From Vibrio tapetis subsp. tapetis (lineage in GTDB: Bacteria > Pseudomonadota > Gammaproteobacteria > Enterobacterales > Vibrionaceae), in contig NZ_LT960611.1 in assembly GCF_900233005.1 (NCBI RefSeq), positions 3,038,001 through 3,102,000 of the forward strand: a stretch of DNA of 64,000 nucleotides, written 5' to 3'. Each line of letters begins with the position of its first letter. Within the stretch, counting starts at the first letter, position 1. The notes under the pieces were generated by a model. The model did not search any database. It saw nothing but the letters and a program-made list of their open reading frames with translations, and was not told where the DNA came from. Made by a program: the position numbers and the translations under genes. Shown piece by piece: positions 1 through 9,487 of the stretch.

Positions 1-133
1 ATTGATATAGAAAATTATTTCAAATACCCCGCCCCACTAGATAGTTTTTCTACCATTCACTCATTTAGACTAATAAATAACAATTTATTCCTGTTGATTG
101 AATGTAAAACTACGCTCACTTTCCTCTTACTCT

Positions 134-1051
134 ATGGCAACAATGAACAAACAAATTATCATCTCCATTACTTTCCTTTCGGTTTGTCTTATCTGGGGAA
201 CCACGTGGATGGCCATGAAGATTGCGGTTGAGTCGATCCCACCGATCACAGCAACAGGACTGCGTTTCCTACTCTCTGCACCATTAGTGATTTTGATTGC
301 TAAGGCAATGAAACAACCACTTATGTTTCCAAAAGGTCAACGGGGCTTTATGGGAGCGGTGGCGTTGTTGTACTTTGCTATTCCATTCACATTGATGATC
401 GTCGGTGAGCAATACATTTCTTCTGGATTGGCTTCCATCATTTTTGCCAACATGCCTATCGCGGTTATGGCCATTTCAATGATCAGCCTGTCTCTTCGAC
501 TGGCTCCACATCAAATTATAGGGCTAGCTACCGCTGTTATCTCATTGTGTTTCATTCTGTCAGGGGAATTAGAGATTGGCGACAATAACGATCAAGTCGG
601 CACCTTGGCTCTGATCACAGCCGTTTTAATACACGCGGTGATGTATGTAATGACCCAAAAACACGGTAAGGGCATTCATGTCGTCACTTACAATGCGCTG
701 CCATCCGCTATAGCCGCCGGATTATTGCTCATCACCGGTTGGCTATTTGAACAACCGACCACTGCCACTTTTTCAGCCGATTCTATTTATGCCGTCATCT
801 ATCTCGGTGTGGTTGCGAGTGTTGTTGGAATCATTGCCTATTTCACACTAAACCAAATCACTTCTCCGTTCACCGCATCCCTTTGTTTCTTGATTTTCCC
901 TATTGTGGCGCTACTGCTCGATGCCTGGGTAAACGGCAACCATTTATCTGTATTTTCACAGCAACTGCTGTTTCCATTGTTGATCGGTATTGTTGTCGCT
1001 AAAACAACTAAGCTTCCGTCTTGGTTGATCGCACGAGTCGACAAGCCTTAG
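134..1051 (+). CDS. EamA/DMT-family inner-membrane exporter
   Basis: A 305-residue polytopic membrane protein of the drug/metabolite transporter superfamily, with the ten-helix, two EamA-repeat layout expected of amino acid or metabolite exporters. The first helix carries the family's WGTTWMAMK signature followed by PP and a GLRFL segment; the second repeat starts near residue 155. Substrate cannot be told from sequence. I place the start at the ATG at 134; the frame is open back to a TTG at 98, and another ATG lies at 143. None has a clear Shine-Dalgarno, so the start is uncertain. A strong hairpin terminator follows, so the gene is probably monocistronic. Confidence 0.85.
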   Translation: MATMNKQIIISITFLSVCLIWGTTWMAMKIAVESIPPITATGLRFLLSAPLVILIAKAMKQPLMFPKGQRGFMGAVALLYFAIPFTLMIVGEQYISSGLASIIFANMPIAVMAISMISLSLRLAPHQIIGLATAVISLCFILSGELEIGDNNDQVGTLALITAVLIHAVMYVMTQKHGKGIHVVTYNALPSAIAAGLLLITGWLFEQPTTATFSADSIYAVIYLGVVASVVGIIAYFTLNQITSPFTASLCFLIFPIVALLLDAWVNGNHLSVFSQQLLFPLLIGIVVAKTTKLPSWLIARVDKP

Positions 1052-1064
1052 TGTCATAATTCCT

Positions 1065-1100
1065 GCCCAAGTGATCCTCCTTCACTTGGGCATCTTTATT
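1065..1100 (+). terminator. Rho-independent terminator after the EamA gene
   Basis: GCCCAAGTGA at 1065-1074 pairs perfectly with TCACTTGGGC at 1082-1091 around a 7-nt loop, followed by a T-rich tail. Confidence 0.8.
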
Positions 1101-1160
1101 TAACCTTCCTCACAAATTTCCATTCCCCTGACATTAACTTAGGGAGATTAGACCAGTATT

Positions 1161-1191
1161 TTGCTGCTAATTGCGCTGAATTGTCTATAAT
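1161..1191 (+). promoter_or_regulatory. Probable sigma70 promoter for aroQ-accBC
   Basis: TATAAT at 1186-1191 is a perfect -10 box. The best -35 is TTGCTG at 1161-1166 with a long 19-nt spacer. It lies about 110 nt before aroQ. The rest of 1101-1300 shows no ORF or strong hairpin. Confidence 0.4.
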
Positions 1192-1300
1192 CGACAGTTA
1201 ATCTCTGCCGAAGTCCATATTCAGATAAAATGTGAGACTTTGGGTTAAGAAAAATGGAAAGGCGGATTTTACGTCCTAGATAACGGAAGATAGGCTCAAG

Positions 1301-1750
1301 ATGTCAGCGAAATCGAGAATTCTGGTACTTAACGGCCCAAATTTAAATTTGCTTGGTTTGAGAGAACCTGCGCACTACGGTTCGCAAACGCTTGAACAGA
1401 TTGTCCACAACTTGCATCAACAAGCTGAAAATATCGATGTAGAGCTAACGCATCTGCAGTCAAATCGTGAGTATGAGCTTATTGAAGCCATTCACGCAGC
1501 GTACGATTGTGTGGATTTCATCATTATCAATCCGGCCGCATTTACCCATACAAGTGTCGCTTTACGTGACGCACTACTTGGGGTTGCGATTCCATTTATT
1601 GAAGTGCACCTATCTAATGTGCACAGCCGAGAACCTTTCCGCCACCACTCTTATCTTTCAGATAAAGCAGTCGGTGTGATTTGCGGTTTAGGGGCGCAAG
1701 GATACCAATTTGCTTTGACCGCTGCGGTAAACCACCTGCAGTCAAAGTAG
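1301..1750 (+). CDS. aroQ: Type II 3-dehydroquinate dehydratase
   Basis: AroQ dehydrates 3-dehydroquinate to 3-dehydroshikimate, the third step of the shikimate pathway, as a cytosolic dodecamer. At 149 residues it has the usual type II length. Visible motifs are the N-terminal [11 protein letters not shown], the [12 protein letters not shown] segment with the conserved Arg/Glu, [16 protein letters not shown], and the [18 protein letters not shown] active-site loop with the catalytic His. It sits 61 nt before accB, the aroQ-accB-accC order common in gammaproteobacteria, and probably shares their transcript. Confidence 0.97.
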   Translation: MSAKSRILVLNGPNLNLLGLREPAHYGSQTLEQIVHNLHQQAENIDVELTHLQSNREYELIEAIHAAYDCVDFIIINPAAFTHTSVALRDALLGVAIPFIEVHLSNVHSREPFRHHSYLSDKAVGVICGLGAQGYQFALTAAVNHLQSK

Positions 1751-1811
1751 TTACTGATCGCTATGTGATGCCTTAAAGGCAAGTCATTAAACAGATAAAG
1801 AGAAAGACAAC

Positions 1812-2264
1812 ATGGATATTCGTAAAATTAAGAAGCTGATTGAGTTGGTTGAAGAATCTGGCATTGCTGAACTAGAAATCTCTGAAGGTGAAGAGTCAGT
1901 ACGCATCAGCCGTCACAGCCCAGCACCAGTTGCTGCTCCAATACAATATGCAGCAGCACCTGCGCCAGTTGCGGCTCCAGTAGCAGCGGCTCCGGCAGCA
2001 CCAGTAGAAGCGGCGCCAGTAGTACCTGCTGGCCATCAAGTACTTTCTCCAATGGTTGGTACTTTCTACCGCTCTCCAACACCTGAAGCGAAATCATTCA
2101 TTGAAGTCGGTCAAAGCATCAATGCTGGCGATACACTATGTATCGTTGAAGCGATGAAAATGATGAACCAAATCGAAGCGGATAAGTCTGGTGTTGTAAC
2201 CGCTATCCTAGTTGAAGACGGCCAAGCTGTTGAATTCGATCAGCCACTTGTTGTTATCGAATAA
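1812..2264 (+). CDS. accB: Biotin carboxyl carrier protein of acetyl-CoA carboxylase
   Basis: BCCP carries the biotin that AccC carboxylates and AccAD uses to make malonyl-CoA for fatty acid synthesis. The 150-residue protein shows the three expected parts: an N-terminal helix ([16 protein letters not shown]), a flexible Ala/Pro linker at about residues 35-75 rich in AAPAPVAAP repeats, and a C-terminal biotinyl domain with the EAMKMMN motif whose Lys is biotinylated. accC begins 14 nt downstream, a classic two-gene unit. Shorter linker forms are known, so the length is ordinary. Confidence 0.97.
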   Translation: MDIRKIKKLIELVEESGIAELEISEGEESVRISRHSPAPVAAPIQYAAAPAPVAAPVAAAPAAPVEAAPVVPAGHQVLSPMVGTFYRSPTPEAKSFIEVGQSINAGDTLCIVEAMKMMNQIEADKSGVVTAILVEDGQAVEFDQPLVVIE

Positions 2265-2278
2265 TCGAGGCTACTCCT

Positions 2279-3622
2279 ATGCTAGATAAATTAGTCATCG
2301 CGAACCGAGGTGAAATTGCACTTCGTATTCTTCGCGCATGTAAAGAACTCGGCATCAAAACCGTAGCGGTTCACTCAACTGCCGATCGCGATTTAAAGCA
2401 CGTTTTACTTGCTGATGAATCAATCTGTATTGGTCCTGCTCGCGGCATCGATAGCTACTTAAATATTCCTCGCATCATTTCTGCTGCAGAAGTGACAGGC
2501 GCGGTAGCGATTCACCCAGGTTACGGCTTCCTTTCTGAGAATGCCGACTTTGCTGAACAAGTAGAGCGCTCTGGTTTTATTTTTGTTGGTCCAAAAGCTG
2601 AAACCATCCGTATGATGGGTGACAAAGTTTCTGCCATTACGTCAATGAAAAAAGCCGGTGTTCCTTGTGTACCTGGTTCTGACGGCCCACTCGACGACGA
2701 CACAGCAAAAAACAAAAACCATGCTAAACGCATTGGCTACCCAGTCATCATCAAAGCCTCTGGCGGCGGCGGTGGTCGTGGTATGCGTGTGGTTCGCTCT
2801 GAAGCTGACCTTGAAGAAGCCATTCTGATGACGCGTGCTGAAGCAAAATCTTGCTTTAACAACGACATGGTTTACATGGAAAAATTCCTTGAAAACCCTC
2901 GTCACGTTGAAGTACAGATCATCGCTGATGGCCAAGGTGGCGCCATTCACCTAGGTGAGCGTGACTGTTCAATGCAACGTCGCCACCAAAAAGTGGTTGA
3001 AGAAGCTCCAGCTCCAGGTATCACTGAAGAAATGCGTAAGTACATTGGTGAACGTTGTACTCGTGCATGTCTTGAAATTGGTTACCGTGGTGCAGGTACA
3101 TTCGAATTCCTATACGAAAACGGCGAGTTCTACTTCATTGAAATGAACACTCGTATTCAAGTAGAGCACCCAGTGACTGAAATGGTAACGGGCGTTGACC
3201 TGATCAAAGAGCAACTTCGTGTTGCTGCAGGCCAGCCTTTGTCGTTCACTCAAGATGAAATCAAGATCAGCGGTCATGCGATTGAATGTCGTATTAACGC
3301 CGAAGATCCTGAACGTTTCCTACCTTGCCCAGGCAAGATTGAACGTTTCCATGCGCCAGGCGGCATGGGTGTTCGTTGGGAATCTCACATCTACACGGGT
3401 TACACAGTCCCACCACATTACGACTCAATGATTGGTAAGCTAATCACATTCGGTGAAAACCGCGATGTCGCCATTGCTCGTATGAAGAATGCATTAGGTG
3501 AGATGATCGTAGAAGGCATCAAAACCAATACTTCTCTTCAAGAAGCGATCATGGCCGATGAAAACTTCCAACACGGTGGAGCAAACATCCACTACCTTGA
3601 GAAGAAGCTTGGTCTGCAATAA
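2279..3622 (+). CDS. accC: Biotin carboxylase subunit of acetyl-CoA carboxylase
   Basis: AccC uses ATP and bicarbonate to carboxylate biotin on AccB. The 447-residue protein matches the E. coli enzyme in length. It begins with the [17 protein letters not shown] signature, has the glycine-rich ATP-grasp loop [12 protein letters not shown] near residue 160, HVEVQIIAD and the catalytic [14 protein letters not shown] segment near residue 290. It lies 14 nt after accB. A strong hairpin follows the stop, ending the unit. Confidence 0.98.
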   Translation: MLDKLVIANRGEIALRILRACKELGIKTVAVHSTADRDLKHVLLADESICIGPARGIDSYLNIPRIISAAEVTGAVAIHPGYGFLSENADFAEQVERSGFIFVGPKAETIRMMGDKVSAITSMKKAGVPCVPGSDGPLDDDTAKNKNHAKRIGYPVIIKASGGGGGRGMRVVRSEADLEEAILMTRAEAKSCFNNDMVYMEKFLENPRHVEVQIIADGQGGAIHLGERDCSMQRRHQKVVEEAPAPGITEEMRKYIGERCTRACLEIGYRGAGTFEFLYENGEFYFIEMNTRIQVEHPVTEMVTGVDLIKEQLRVAAGQPLSFTQDEIKISGHAIECRINAEDPERFLPCPGKIERFHAPGGMGVRWESHIYTGYTVPPHYDSMIGKLITFGENRDVAIARMKNALGEMIVEGIKTNTSLQEAIMADENFQHGGANIHYLEKKLGLQ

Positions 3623-3640
3623 GCGCCTTTGATTGAATAA

Positions 3641-3672
3641 AAAACACTCCCACTGAGGAGTGTTTTTTTTGT
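3641..3672. terminator. Terminator after accC
   Basis: AACACTCC at 3645-3652 pairs with GGAGTGTT at 3659-3666 around CACTGA. An A-run precedes it and a T-run follows, so it can work in both directions; accC is the likely user. Confidence 0.85.
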
Positions 3673-3735
3673 CCAAATTTTCTAAATTCTGCTAGAATCC
3701 CCTCCAATTTCCACTCAAGCAAGAAGATACATCCC

Positions 3736-4623
3736 ATGCCTTGGATTCAAATTAAACTCAACGCAAGCGACAAAAATGCGGAACAAATTGGCGACATGCT
3801 AATGGAAGTCACTGGTGCGTTATCCGTTACTTTCCTAGATGCGAAAGACACGCCGGTATTTGAACCTGCACCCGGTGAAACTCGCCTTTGGGGTGAAACC
3901 GATGTCGTTGCACTTTACGATGCAGAAATCGATACAGACTTGGTGATCAAGCAAATCAAAGCAAGCAACCTGCTTGAAGATGGTTTCGCCTTTAAAGTCG
4001 AGCAACTTGAAGACAAAGACTGGGAACGTGAATGGATGGAAAACTTTCACCCAATGAAATTTGGTGAACGTTTATGGATCTGCCCAAGCTGGCGCGATAT
4101 TCCAGAACCAGACGCTGTTAACGTCATGCTCGACCCTGGACTTGCATTTGGCACAGGCACACACCCAACAACATCTCTATGCCTAGAGTGGCTAGAAGGC
4201 TTAGATCTGACGGGTAAAACTGTGGTCGACTTTGGTTGTGGTTCTGGCATCCTTGCCATCGCAGCCTTAAAGCTTGGCGCAGCAAAAGTCATCGGTATTG
4301 ATATCGACCCTCAAGCCATTTTAGCCTCAACAGACAATGCTGAGCGCAATGGTGTTGCTGGTCAAATCGAACTCTATTTACCACAAGATCAACCTGAAGG
4401 TTTAGTAGCGGACGTTGTGGTTGCTAACATTCTGGCAGGTCCACTACGTGAACTCTCTGGCGTGATCAAAGGATTAATCAAACCAAACGGCCTTCTTGCT
4501 ATGTCTGGTGTACTTGATAGCCAAGCCGAAGATGTTGCAGAATACTACCGCGATGAACTTTTAGTCGATCCAATCGTCGAAATGAGCGAATGGTGCAGAA
4601 TTTCAGGCCAAAAATCTGCGTAA
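3736..4623 (+). CDS. prmA: Ribosomal protein L11 methyltransferase
   Basis: PrmA trimethylates amino groups of ribosomal protein L11 using S-adenosylmethionine. At 295 residues it has the expected size: an N-terminal substrate-binding domain followed by a Rossmann methyltransferase domain with motif [16 protein letters not shown] near residue 160, the GIDIDPQAI acidic ribose-binding strand and the NILAGPL motif. The [15 protein letters not shown] loop before motif I is typical of PrmA. It follows the accBC terminator and is probably transcribed alone, although dusB-fis follow on the same strand. Confidence 0.97.
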   Translation: MPWIQIKLNASDKNAEQIGDMLMEVTGALSVTFLDAKDTPVFEPAPGETRLWGETDVVALYDAEIDTDLVIKQIKASNLLEDGFAFKVEQLEDKDWEREWMENFHPMKFGERLWICPSWRDIPEPDAVNVMLDPGLAFGTGTHPTTSLCLEWLEGLDLTGKTVVDFGCGSGILAIAALKLGAAKVIGIDIDPQAILASTDNAERNGVAGQIELYLPQDQPEGLVADVVVANILAGPLRELSGVIKGLIKPNGLLAMSGVLDSQAEDVAEYYRDELLVDPIVEMSEWCRISGQKSA

Positions 4624-4709
4624 TTGCAAGCTTAATTGGTACTGGGTGCGCTAATTGCCTGAAAATCGGGCAATTTCAAAAACAAATTGTAAATGCTCAA
4701 AAATTAAGC

Positions 4710-4738
4710 TTTTCTCTTTGCTAAAAAATGCGTAAAAT
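4710..4738 (+). promoter_or_regulatory. Probable dusB-fis promoter with GC-rich discriminator
   Basis: TAAAAT at 4733-4738 is a good -10. A weak -35 (TTTCTC, 4710-4715) lies 17 nt upstream. GCGCGCCC directly after the -10 is the GC-rich discriminator typical of stringently controlled promoters, as known for E. coli fis, which is also transcribed from upstream of dusB. Confidence 0.5.
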
Positions 4739-4773
4739 GCGCGCCCTTACTGGTATAGAACTGTGTAGCTGTT

Positions 4774-5742
4774 TTGAAGATTGGAAACCATCAACTTAAG
4801 AATAATCTTATCGTCGCGCCGATGGCTGGCGTTACCGACAGACCGTTTCGAGAGTTGTGTCTTCGCTATGGTGCGGGGATGGCCGTCAGTGAAATGATGT
4901 CCTCTAACCCTAAAGTATGGAATACAGCTAAATCCCAACAACGCATGGTACATGAGGGTGAATCGGGCATTCGCTCAGTACAGATTGCGGGCGCAGATCC
5001 TCAGTTAATGGCAGAAGCAGCACAAGTGAGTGTTGAGAACGGTGCGCAAATCATCGATATCAATATGGGCTGCCCTGCTAAAAAGGTAAACAAGAAGCTT
5101 GCTGGCTCTGCATTACTTCAACACCCTGACATCATCAAAAAGATTTTGACAGCGGTGGTAGATGCAGTAGACGTTCCTGTAACCTTAAAAACCAGAACTG
5201 GCTGGAACACAGAAAATAAAAACTGTGTTGAAGTCGCTAAAATGGCCGAAGACTGCGGCATACAAGCCTTGGCGCTCCATGGACGCACCAAAACATGTAT
5301 GTACAAAGGCGAGGCAGAATACGACAGCATCAGAGCGGTAAAACAAGCCATTTCAATACCGGTTATCGCTAACGGTGATATCGATAGCCCAGAAAAGGCG
5401 AAGTTTGTACTGGATTATACCGGTGCAGACGCTTTGATGATTGGACGCCCTGCCCAAGGACGTCCTTGGATTTTTAACGAAATCCTACACTACTTGGAAA
5501 ACGGCACCACGATGCCCGAACTTCCGTATTCGGAAGTAAAAGGCATTCTGCTTGGTCATGTTGACGCTCTTCATGAATTCTATGGGGAGTATTTAGGCCC
5601 TCGCATTGCTCGTAAGCATGTGGGTTGGTACTTAAAAGAACATGAACAAGCGAGTGAGTTTCGCCGTACCTTTAATGCCATTGAAGCAGCTCCGCTGCAG
5701 ATTGAGGCATTACAAGGTTATTTTGATAACGTTGCATCATAA
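4774..5742 (+). CDS. dusB: tRNA-dihydrouridine synthase B
   Basis: DusB is an FMN-dependent enzyme that reduces a uridine in the D-loop of tRNAs. The 322-residue protein has the TIM-barrel opening [16 protein letters not shown], the MGCPAKKV motif with the catalytic Cys near residue 100, the TRTGW motif and the ANGDI and [10 protein letters not shown] phosphate-binding segments. The start is TTG at 4774, giving [11 protein letters not shown] as in the family; no ATG is available nearby. It is 23 nt before fis, the same dusB-fis operon as in E. coli. Confidence 0.96.
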   Translation: MKIGNHQLKNNLIVAPMAGVTDRPFRELCLRYGAGMAVSEMMSSNPKVWNTAKSQQRMVHEGESGIRSVQIAGADPQLMAEAAQVSVENGAQIIDINMGCPAKKVNKKLAGSALLQHPDIIKKILTAVVDAVDVPVTLKTRTGWNTENKNCVEVAKMAEDCGIQALALHGRTKTCMYKGEAEYDSIRAVKQAISIPVIANGDIDSPEKAKFVLDYTGADALMIGRPAQGRPWIFNEILHYLENGTTMPELPYSEVKGILLGHVDALHEFYGEYLGPRIARKHVGWYLKEHEQASEFRRTFNAIEAAPLQIEALQGYFDNVAS

Positions 5743-5765
5743 TTACGAGAAGAGCTAGACCTAAT

Positions 5766-6062
5766 ATGTTCGAACAAAACCTGACTTCAGAAGCATTGAC
5801 AGTAACTACCGTTACATCTCAAGACCAAATTACACAGAAACCACTACGTGACTCTGTAAAGGCATCTTTGAAAAATTATCTTGCTCAGCTAAATGGTCAA
5901 GACGTCAGCGAATTATACGAACTAGTATTGGCAGAAGTTGAACAACCACTACTAGACACCATCATGCAATACACTCGCGGTAACCAAACTCGCGCAGCAA
6001 CCATGATGGGTATTAACCGTGGTACTTTGCGTAAGAAACTAAAAAAATACGGCATGAACTAA
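5766..6062 (+). CDS. fis: Nucleoid protein and transcription factor Fis
   Basis: Fis is a small homodimeric DNA-bending protein that activates rRNA promoters in fast growth. The 98-residue product has the standard Fis length and the invariant C-terminal helix-turn-helix, with [20 protein letters not shown] and a terminal KKYGMN. It is the second gene of the dusB-fis operon. The GC-rich discriminator upstream of dusB suggests growth-rate and ppGpp control. A strong terminator follows. Confidence 0.98.
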   Translation: MFEQNLTSEALTVTTVTSQDQITQKPLRDSVKASLKNYLAQLNGQDVSELYELVLAEVEQPLLDTIMQYTRGNQTRAATMMGINRGTLRKKLKKYGMN

Positions 6063-6088
6063 TTAAAATTAGTTAAGCTTATGCTTTT

Positions 6089-6125
6089 AAAGCCCTGACC
6101 AATAAATTGGTTGGGGCTTTTTTTA
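6089..6125 (+). terminator. Terminator after fis
   Basis: AAAGCCC pairs with GGGCTTT around an inner CCAAT/ATTGG pairing, followed by a T-run at about 6118-6124. Confidence 0.85.
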
Positions 6126-6149
6126 TGTCAAAATAGCCTTCATTAACGT

Positions 6150-6728
6150 CTATTTTATTTGATAATTCATCACTAAATTCATCGCATCCAAGTATTGGTA
6201 TAAGCCATTGCCATCGAGTTGGAGTAGGTCTATTGGGTCGCCTTCTAGCTTGCACCCATTAGCAATAGCTTTGTCTTCAAGACCTTCTTGTCTTAACAAC
6301 TCAAACAATAAGCCACCAGCCAATTCCTCTTCTCGCACAATCACCTCTCTTAGCTGACGATTAAATTCAAACAACTCGCTACGCTCGGATGGCAAATCAA
6401 TTTCTGGAGAAAATAGGTTATGGCATAGATTCGCGACAAAATAAGCGGCAAAGAGGCCAACGACAGTAAAAATGTTCATCAACTCAAAGGCTGAACTTAT
6501 CAACACAACAACGGAAGATATCAATACGACCCAACTGAGTCGAAATGCGGTTTGCTTCCTCATTTCTTTTTGTTCACTTTTCAGCGTTTTTTGATTCAGC
6601 CGTAATAGATACTCACACCCTGGCTTTAAGTGCTGCTTATATAGGTAAGTAGCCGCCTGCTGGCGAGTCACTTGAATCGACGACGTTTTGATTTCAGAGG
6701 CACTGGTTTCATTTATGGCGCTGTTCAT
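6150..6728 (-). CDS. Unrecognised two-helix membrane protein
   Basis: A 192-residue protein I do not recognise. Residues 1-60 are polar and basic near the end (KSEQKEMRKQ). Two adjacent hydrophobic helices follow, at about 64-81 and 86-104, with a very short turn. The C-terminal 85 residues are acidic and probably cytoplasmic, with helical SERSELFEFNRQLREV and an LLQLDGNGLYQYLDAM end. No enzyme motif is seen. It stands alone, converging on fis, with a 388-nt gap to the divergent chemoreceptor. It could be a small accessory membrane protein of this clade; no function is assigned. Confidence 0.7.
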   Translation of the reverse strand: MNSAINETSASEIKTSSIQVTRQQAATYLYKQHLKPGCEYLLRLNQKTLKSEQKEMRKQTAFRLSWVVLISSVVVLISSAFELMNIFTVVGLFAAYFVANLCHNLFSPEIDLPSERSELFEFNRQLREVIVREEELAGGLLFELLRQEGLEDKAIANGCKLEGDPIDLLQLDGNGLYQYLDAMNLVMNYQIK

Positions 6729-7116
6729 TGAATTATCTCTCGGTAAAACACATCACTTTTCAGAGTAACGATTTCGAGTTCACTAATTCATGATAGTTTA
6801 ATCAATCCACCGTGCTTCTTATCGAGTAATTGATTTTTATGACCTAAACCCTTTCTTATAACTAAAAATCAGATCCACTCACCCCCCAATTAAGTGACGT
6901 TTTCTCACAATATCATCCATAACAGTCACACTTTTTGTATGTATTTTAAACAGCTCACAGTCACAACACTATACTGAATGCATAACAACAAGGCGCGACA
7001 ATTCTTGCAGATCTGCTTTACCATAATCAGTAACAGTAGTGAGATAAGGAAGAAAAATAAGCGCCTAGATAAACGCCCACAGAGCGGCCCTCTGCAATAC
7101 AAAGGAATGTTTTACT
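6729..7116. other. Intergenic region between the two-helix protein and the chemoreceptor
   Basis: A 388-nt divergent region. I see no ORF, no strong hairpin and no recognisable riboswitch. It presumably contains both promoters. AAAGGAATG at 7100-7108 could act as a distant ribosome binding site for the chemoreceptor start. Confidence 0.5.
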
Positions 7117-8757
7117 ATGACTGGTCTTAACTTGCGCTTCATTTCCATCAAAAAACGGCTGTACCTACTCACCCTATGCATTACTGTGTTAATGCTTATA
7201 CCGTTGGGCCTATTAGCCCTTGACTATAAACAAGACCTACTTGAAGCGAAGCAAATAAAAACTCGTCATTTAGTTGAAACGGCGAATAGCCTTACAGCCC
7301 ACTTTCACCAGCTACAAGTCAATGGCGTGTTAAGCGAAAAACAGGCTCAAGAGCAAGCAGCACAAGCACTGTCCAACTTACGTTACGAACAAAACGACTA
7401 TTTTTGGGTGAATGATACGCAGCCCAAAATGGTCATGCATCCAATGAAGCCTCAACTGAATGGTAAAGACCTTTCTAATGTCAAAGATCCAACCGGAAAA
7501 AAATTATTCGTTGAGTTTGTTCAGGTCACCAATAAATCACAGCAAGGCTTTGTGTATTACATGTGGCCTAAACCAGGCTCCGACGTTGATGTAGAGAAGC
7601 TATCTTACGTGAAACTGTTCAAGCCTTGGGGTTGGATTATTGGCAGTGGTGTCTACATCGATGATATTGAAGATCTATTCTGGCAACGTGTTCAATCTTC
7701 TTCCACATTGATTGCTATCAGCTTACTGTTTATGTTGTTGGTTTCTAGGACCCTGAGCAAAAGCATCATTACACCCTGTGAGCAACTCGATACAGCGCTC
7801 AATGATATTGCTCAAGGTGAGGGAGACTTAACCCAGCAACTCGCTCATAAAGGAAATGATGAACTGAGCCACATCGCGAAAGCATTTAACCTGTTTACCT
7901 CAAAGATTCGGACGATTGTCGGCCAAATGCTGCCCGTAAGTCAGTGCATTACTTCAACCGCAACCCAGCTTAATCAACTTGCCGCACAAACATCTCGACA
8001 AGCACAGCAACAACATGAATCGGTCGATACTGTTGCATCAGCCATGAGACAACTGCATGCCAGTAATCAAGAGGTGGCCACCTCCGCAACATCCGCAGCA
8101 GAAGCGGCGCAATTGGCCACCAGCCGAGGGCAAGATGGCGCGCTCATTATGGATGAAGCCGCCATTCAAATGAACGCCCTCTCTGAATTACTCAAGCAAA
8201 CAGAACAGAGCACCATTCAGTTAGCAGCAGATTCAGCGGCCGTTTCTACCGTGCTAGAAGTCATTAGGGGCGTAGCTGAGCAAACGAACCTACTAGCACT
8301 CAATGCCGCCATTGAAGCTGCTCGCGCTGGGGAACAAGGTCGAGGATTTGCCGTTGTTGCTGATGAAGTACGAACGCTGGCAACGCGCACGCAATCAAGT
8401 ACCGATGAAATCGAACAGATCATCAATAACTTGCAGCAAAGAGCCGACAGCGTGACTAAAGCGATGGAAAAAACACAGAGCCAGTCTGTATCGACTCAAC
8501 AACAAGCAGAAGAAGCCAAACTGGCTTTGGCTGCGATTGACCATCAAGTCAGCATTATTCTTGAATTAAATCAGCATATTGCTCAATCTAGTCAGCAGCA
8601 AAGCACGGCCGCGGAAGAAATCAGTCACAACTTAACGAATATTGCACAAAACAGCGACCAGTCGGCTTCTCAGGCTACCGAGGTGGCTCAAGCGAGTCAG
8701 GAACTCCTGTCCAACGGCGAACAGTTGCAACAAACCATCAATCAATTCAAAGTTTAG
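7117..8757 (+). CDS. Methyl-accepting chemotaxis protein with single Cache sensor
   Basis: A 546-residue transmembrane chemoreceptor. A first membrane helix at about residues 13-32 is followed by a periplasmic single-Cache domain ([15 protein letters not shown] and the [15 protein letters not shown] end typical of sCache_2). A second helix lies near 192-210, then a HAMP segment. The C-terminal signalling coiled coil has the invariant hairpin [20 protein letters not shown] near residue 400, so it should couple to CheA/CheW. The ligand is not deducible; small carboxylates are common for this sensor fold. The last residues lack a CheR-docking pentapeptide. A strong terminator follows. Confidence 0.93.
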   Translation: MTGLNLRFISIKKRLYLLTLCITVLMLIPLGLLALDYKQDLLEAKQIKTRHLVETANSLTAHFHQLQVNGVLSEKQAQEQAAQALSNLRYEQNDYFWVNDTQPKMVMHPMKPQLNGKDLSNVKDPTGKKLFVEFVQVTNKSQQGFVYYMWPKPGSDVDVEKLSYVKLFKPWGWIIGSGVYIDDIEDLFWQRVQSSSTLIAISLLFMLLVSRTLSKSIITPCEQLDTALNDIAQGEGDLTQQLAHKGNDELSHIAKAFNLFTSKIRTIVGQMLPVSQCITSTATQLNQLAAQTSRQAQQQHESVDTVASAMRQLHASNQEVATSATSAAEAAQLATSRGQDGALIMDEAAIQMNALSELLKQTEQSTIQLAADSAAVSTVLEVIRGVAEQTNLLALNAAIEAARAGEQGRGFAVVADEVRTLATRTQSSTDEIEQIINNLQQRADSVTKAMEKTQSQSVSTQQQAEEAKLALAAIDHQVSIILELNQHIAQSSQQQSTAAEEISHNLTNIAQNSDQSASQATEVAQASQELLSNGEQLQQTINQFKV

Positions 8758-8779
8758 CTTTTCTAGGGACGTAAAATCA

Positions 8780-8818
8780 CAGCGCAAACACTCTCGTTTG
8801 CGCTGTTTGTTGTTTTAC
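8780..8818 (+). terminator. Terminator after the chemoreceptor gene
   Basis: CAGCGCAAAC at 8780-8789 pairs perfectly with GTTTGCGCTG at 8796-8805, followed by a T-rich tail that reaches the 3' end of the opposing MerR-family gene. Confidence 0.85.
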
Positions 8819-9213
8819 TGCAATGCCGCCAAAATAGAACAGTGACTGGCATTGTCTTCAACATGACCGCAGCAATTATCATTTATCTTTTTTAAAGCAA
8901 CTCGAATCTTAGTCAGCTCATGAATTTTTTCGTCAATGACCAGTAACTTTGATGACGTAATGGCTTTAACTTCTGCGCAACTATGAGCTGTAGCCTCTAA
9001 CCGAATCGTCAGTAACTCTCGTATTTCGTCTAGGCTTAATCCCAACGATTTCGATTTCAAAATAAACAATACCTGGCGTTGATTCTCTTCATCATACAAG
9101 CGATAACCCGAGTCACTCCGACCAGCAGGTTGAATCAAAGCATTTTTCTCATAGAAACGTAATGTGTCTGTACTCACACCGCAGCGCTTCGCTAACTCTC
9201 CAATCTGAAACAT
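8815..9213 (-). CDS. zntR: MerR-family metal-responsive regulator, ZntR-like
   Basis: A 132-residue MerR-family activator. It has an N-terminal winged helix (IGELAKRCGVSTDTLRFYEK), then SGYRLYDEEN and the long dimerisation helix. The C-terminal metal loop contains Cys residues in HSCAEVK, NCCGHVEDNASHC, matching the Cys/His arrangement of ZntR (CCG...HC). ZntR activates the zinc exporter gene zntA by untwisting a promoter with a long spacer; zntA is not in this window. CadR, PbrR or CueR assignments are less likely given the double Cys and the following His/Cys pattern. Confidence 0.85.
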   Translation of the reverse strand: MFQIGELAKRCGVSTDTLRFYEKNALIQPAGRSDSGYRLYDEENQRQVLFILKSKSLGLSLDEIRELLTIRLEATAHSCAEVKAITSSKLLVIDEKIHELTKIRVALKKINDNCCGHVEDNASHCSILAALQ

Positions 9214-9278
9214 GTTTTTTTAGCCCTGTTATAAGTAATTAGGGACAAAATGACCCAAATAGATTAAAAAAATTGTGA

Positions 9279-9294
9279 TACCAATCGATTGCGC
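9279..9294 (+). promoter_or_regulatory. PurR-type operator upstream of purH
   Basis: The 16-mer TACCAATCGATTGCGC matches the PurR consensus core (CAAnCGnTTGCG). It lies about 190 nt before purH and 60 nt before the small leader ORF. PurR repression of purHD by hypoxanthine or guanine is established in enterobacteria. Confidence 0.65.
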
Positions 9295-9352
9295 GAGCTT
9301 TTTTATAATTAATTGGTTAGAATACGCGCCATCAAATTTGGGAGATGCTCTA

Positions 9353-9460
9353 ATGAGCTCGCAGCCAAAGGTCTTTACCAAAACGGTCTGCTATCGTGCC
9401 TTTTTAGTCACAATAGCGTCATTTTTGGCAAATATCTTTAGTTTGTTTAACACATATTAA
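9353..9460 (+). CDS. 35-residue leader ORF before purH
   Basis: A short frame with a good Shine-Dalgarno (GGGAG at 9340-9344, 8 nt before the ATG) encodes a basic N-terminus followed by a hydrophobic segment (AFLVTIASFLANIFSLF). It lies between the PurR-type operator and purH and would be on the purHD transcript. The segment KTVCYRAFLVTIASFLA resembles the start of DUF2061 membrane proteins, which are about twice as long, so this may be a decayed remnant or a real small membrane peptide. No function is assigned. Confidence 0.35.
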   Translation: MSSQPKVFTKTVCYRAFLVTIASFLANIFSLFNTY

Positions 9461-9487
9461 CTCCGTGAATTTGAGGAAGATGGTAGC

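Noticed and set aside
6729..7116. Cyclic-di-GMP riboswitch before the chemoreceptor
   Set aside because: The characteristic conserved core of GEMM riboswitches was not found.
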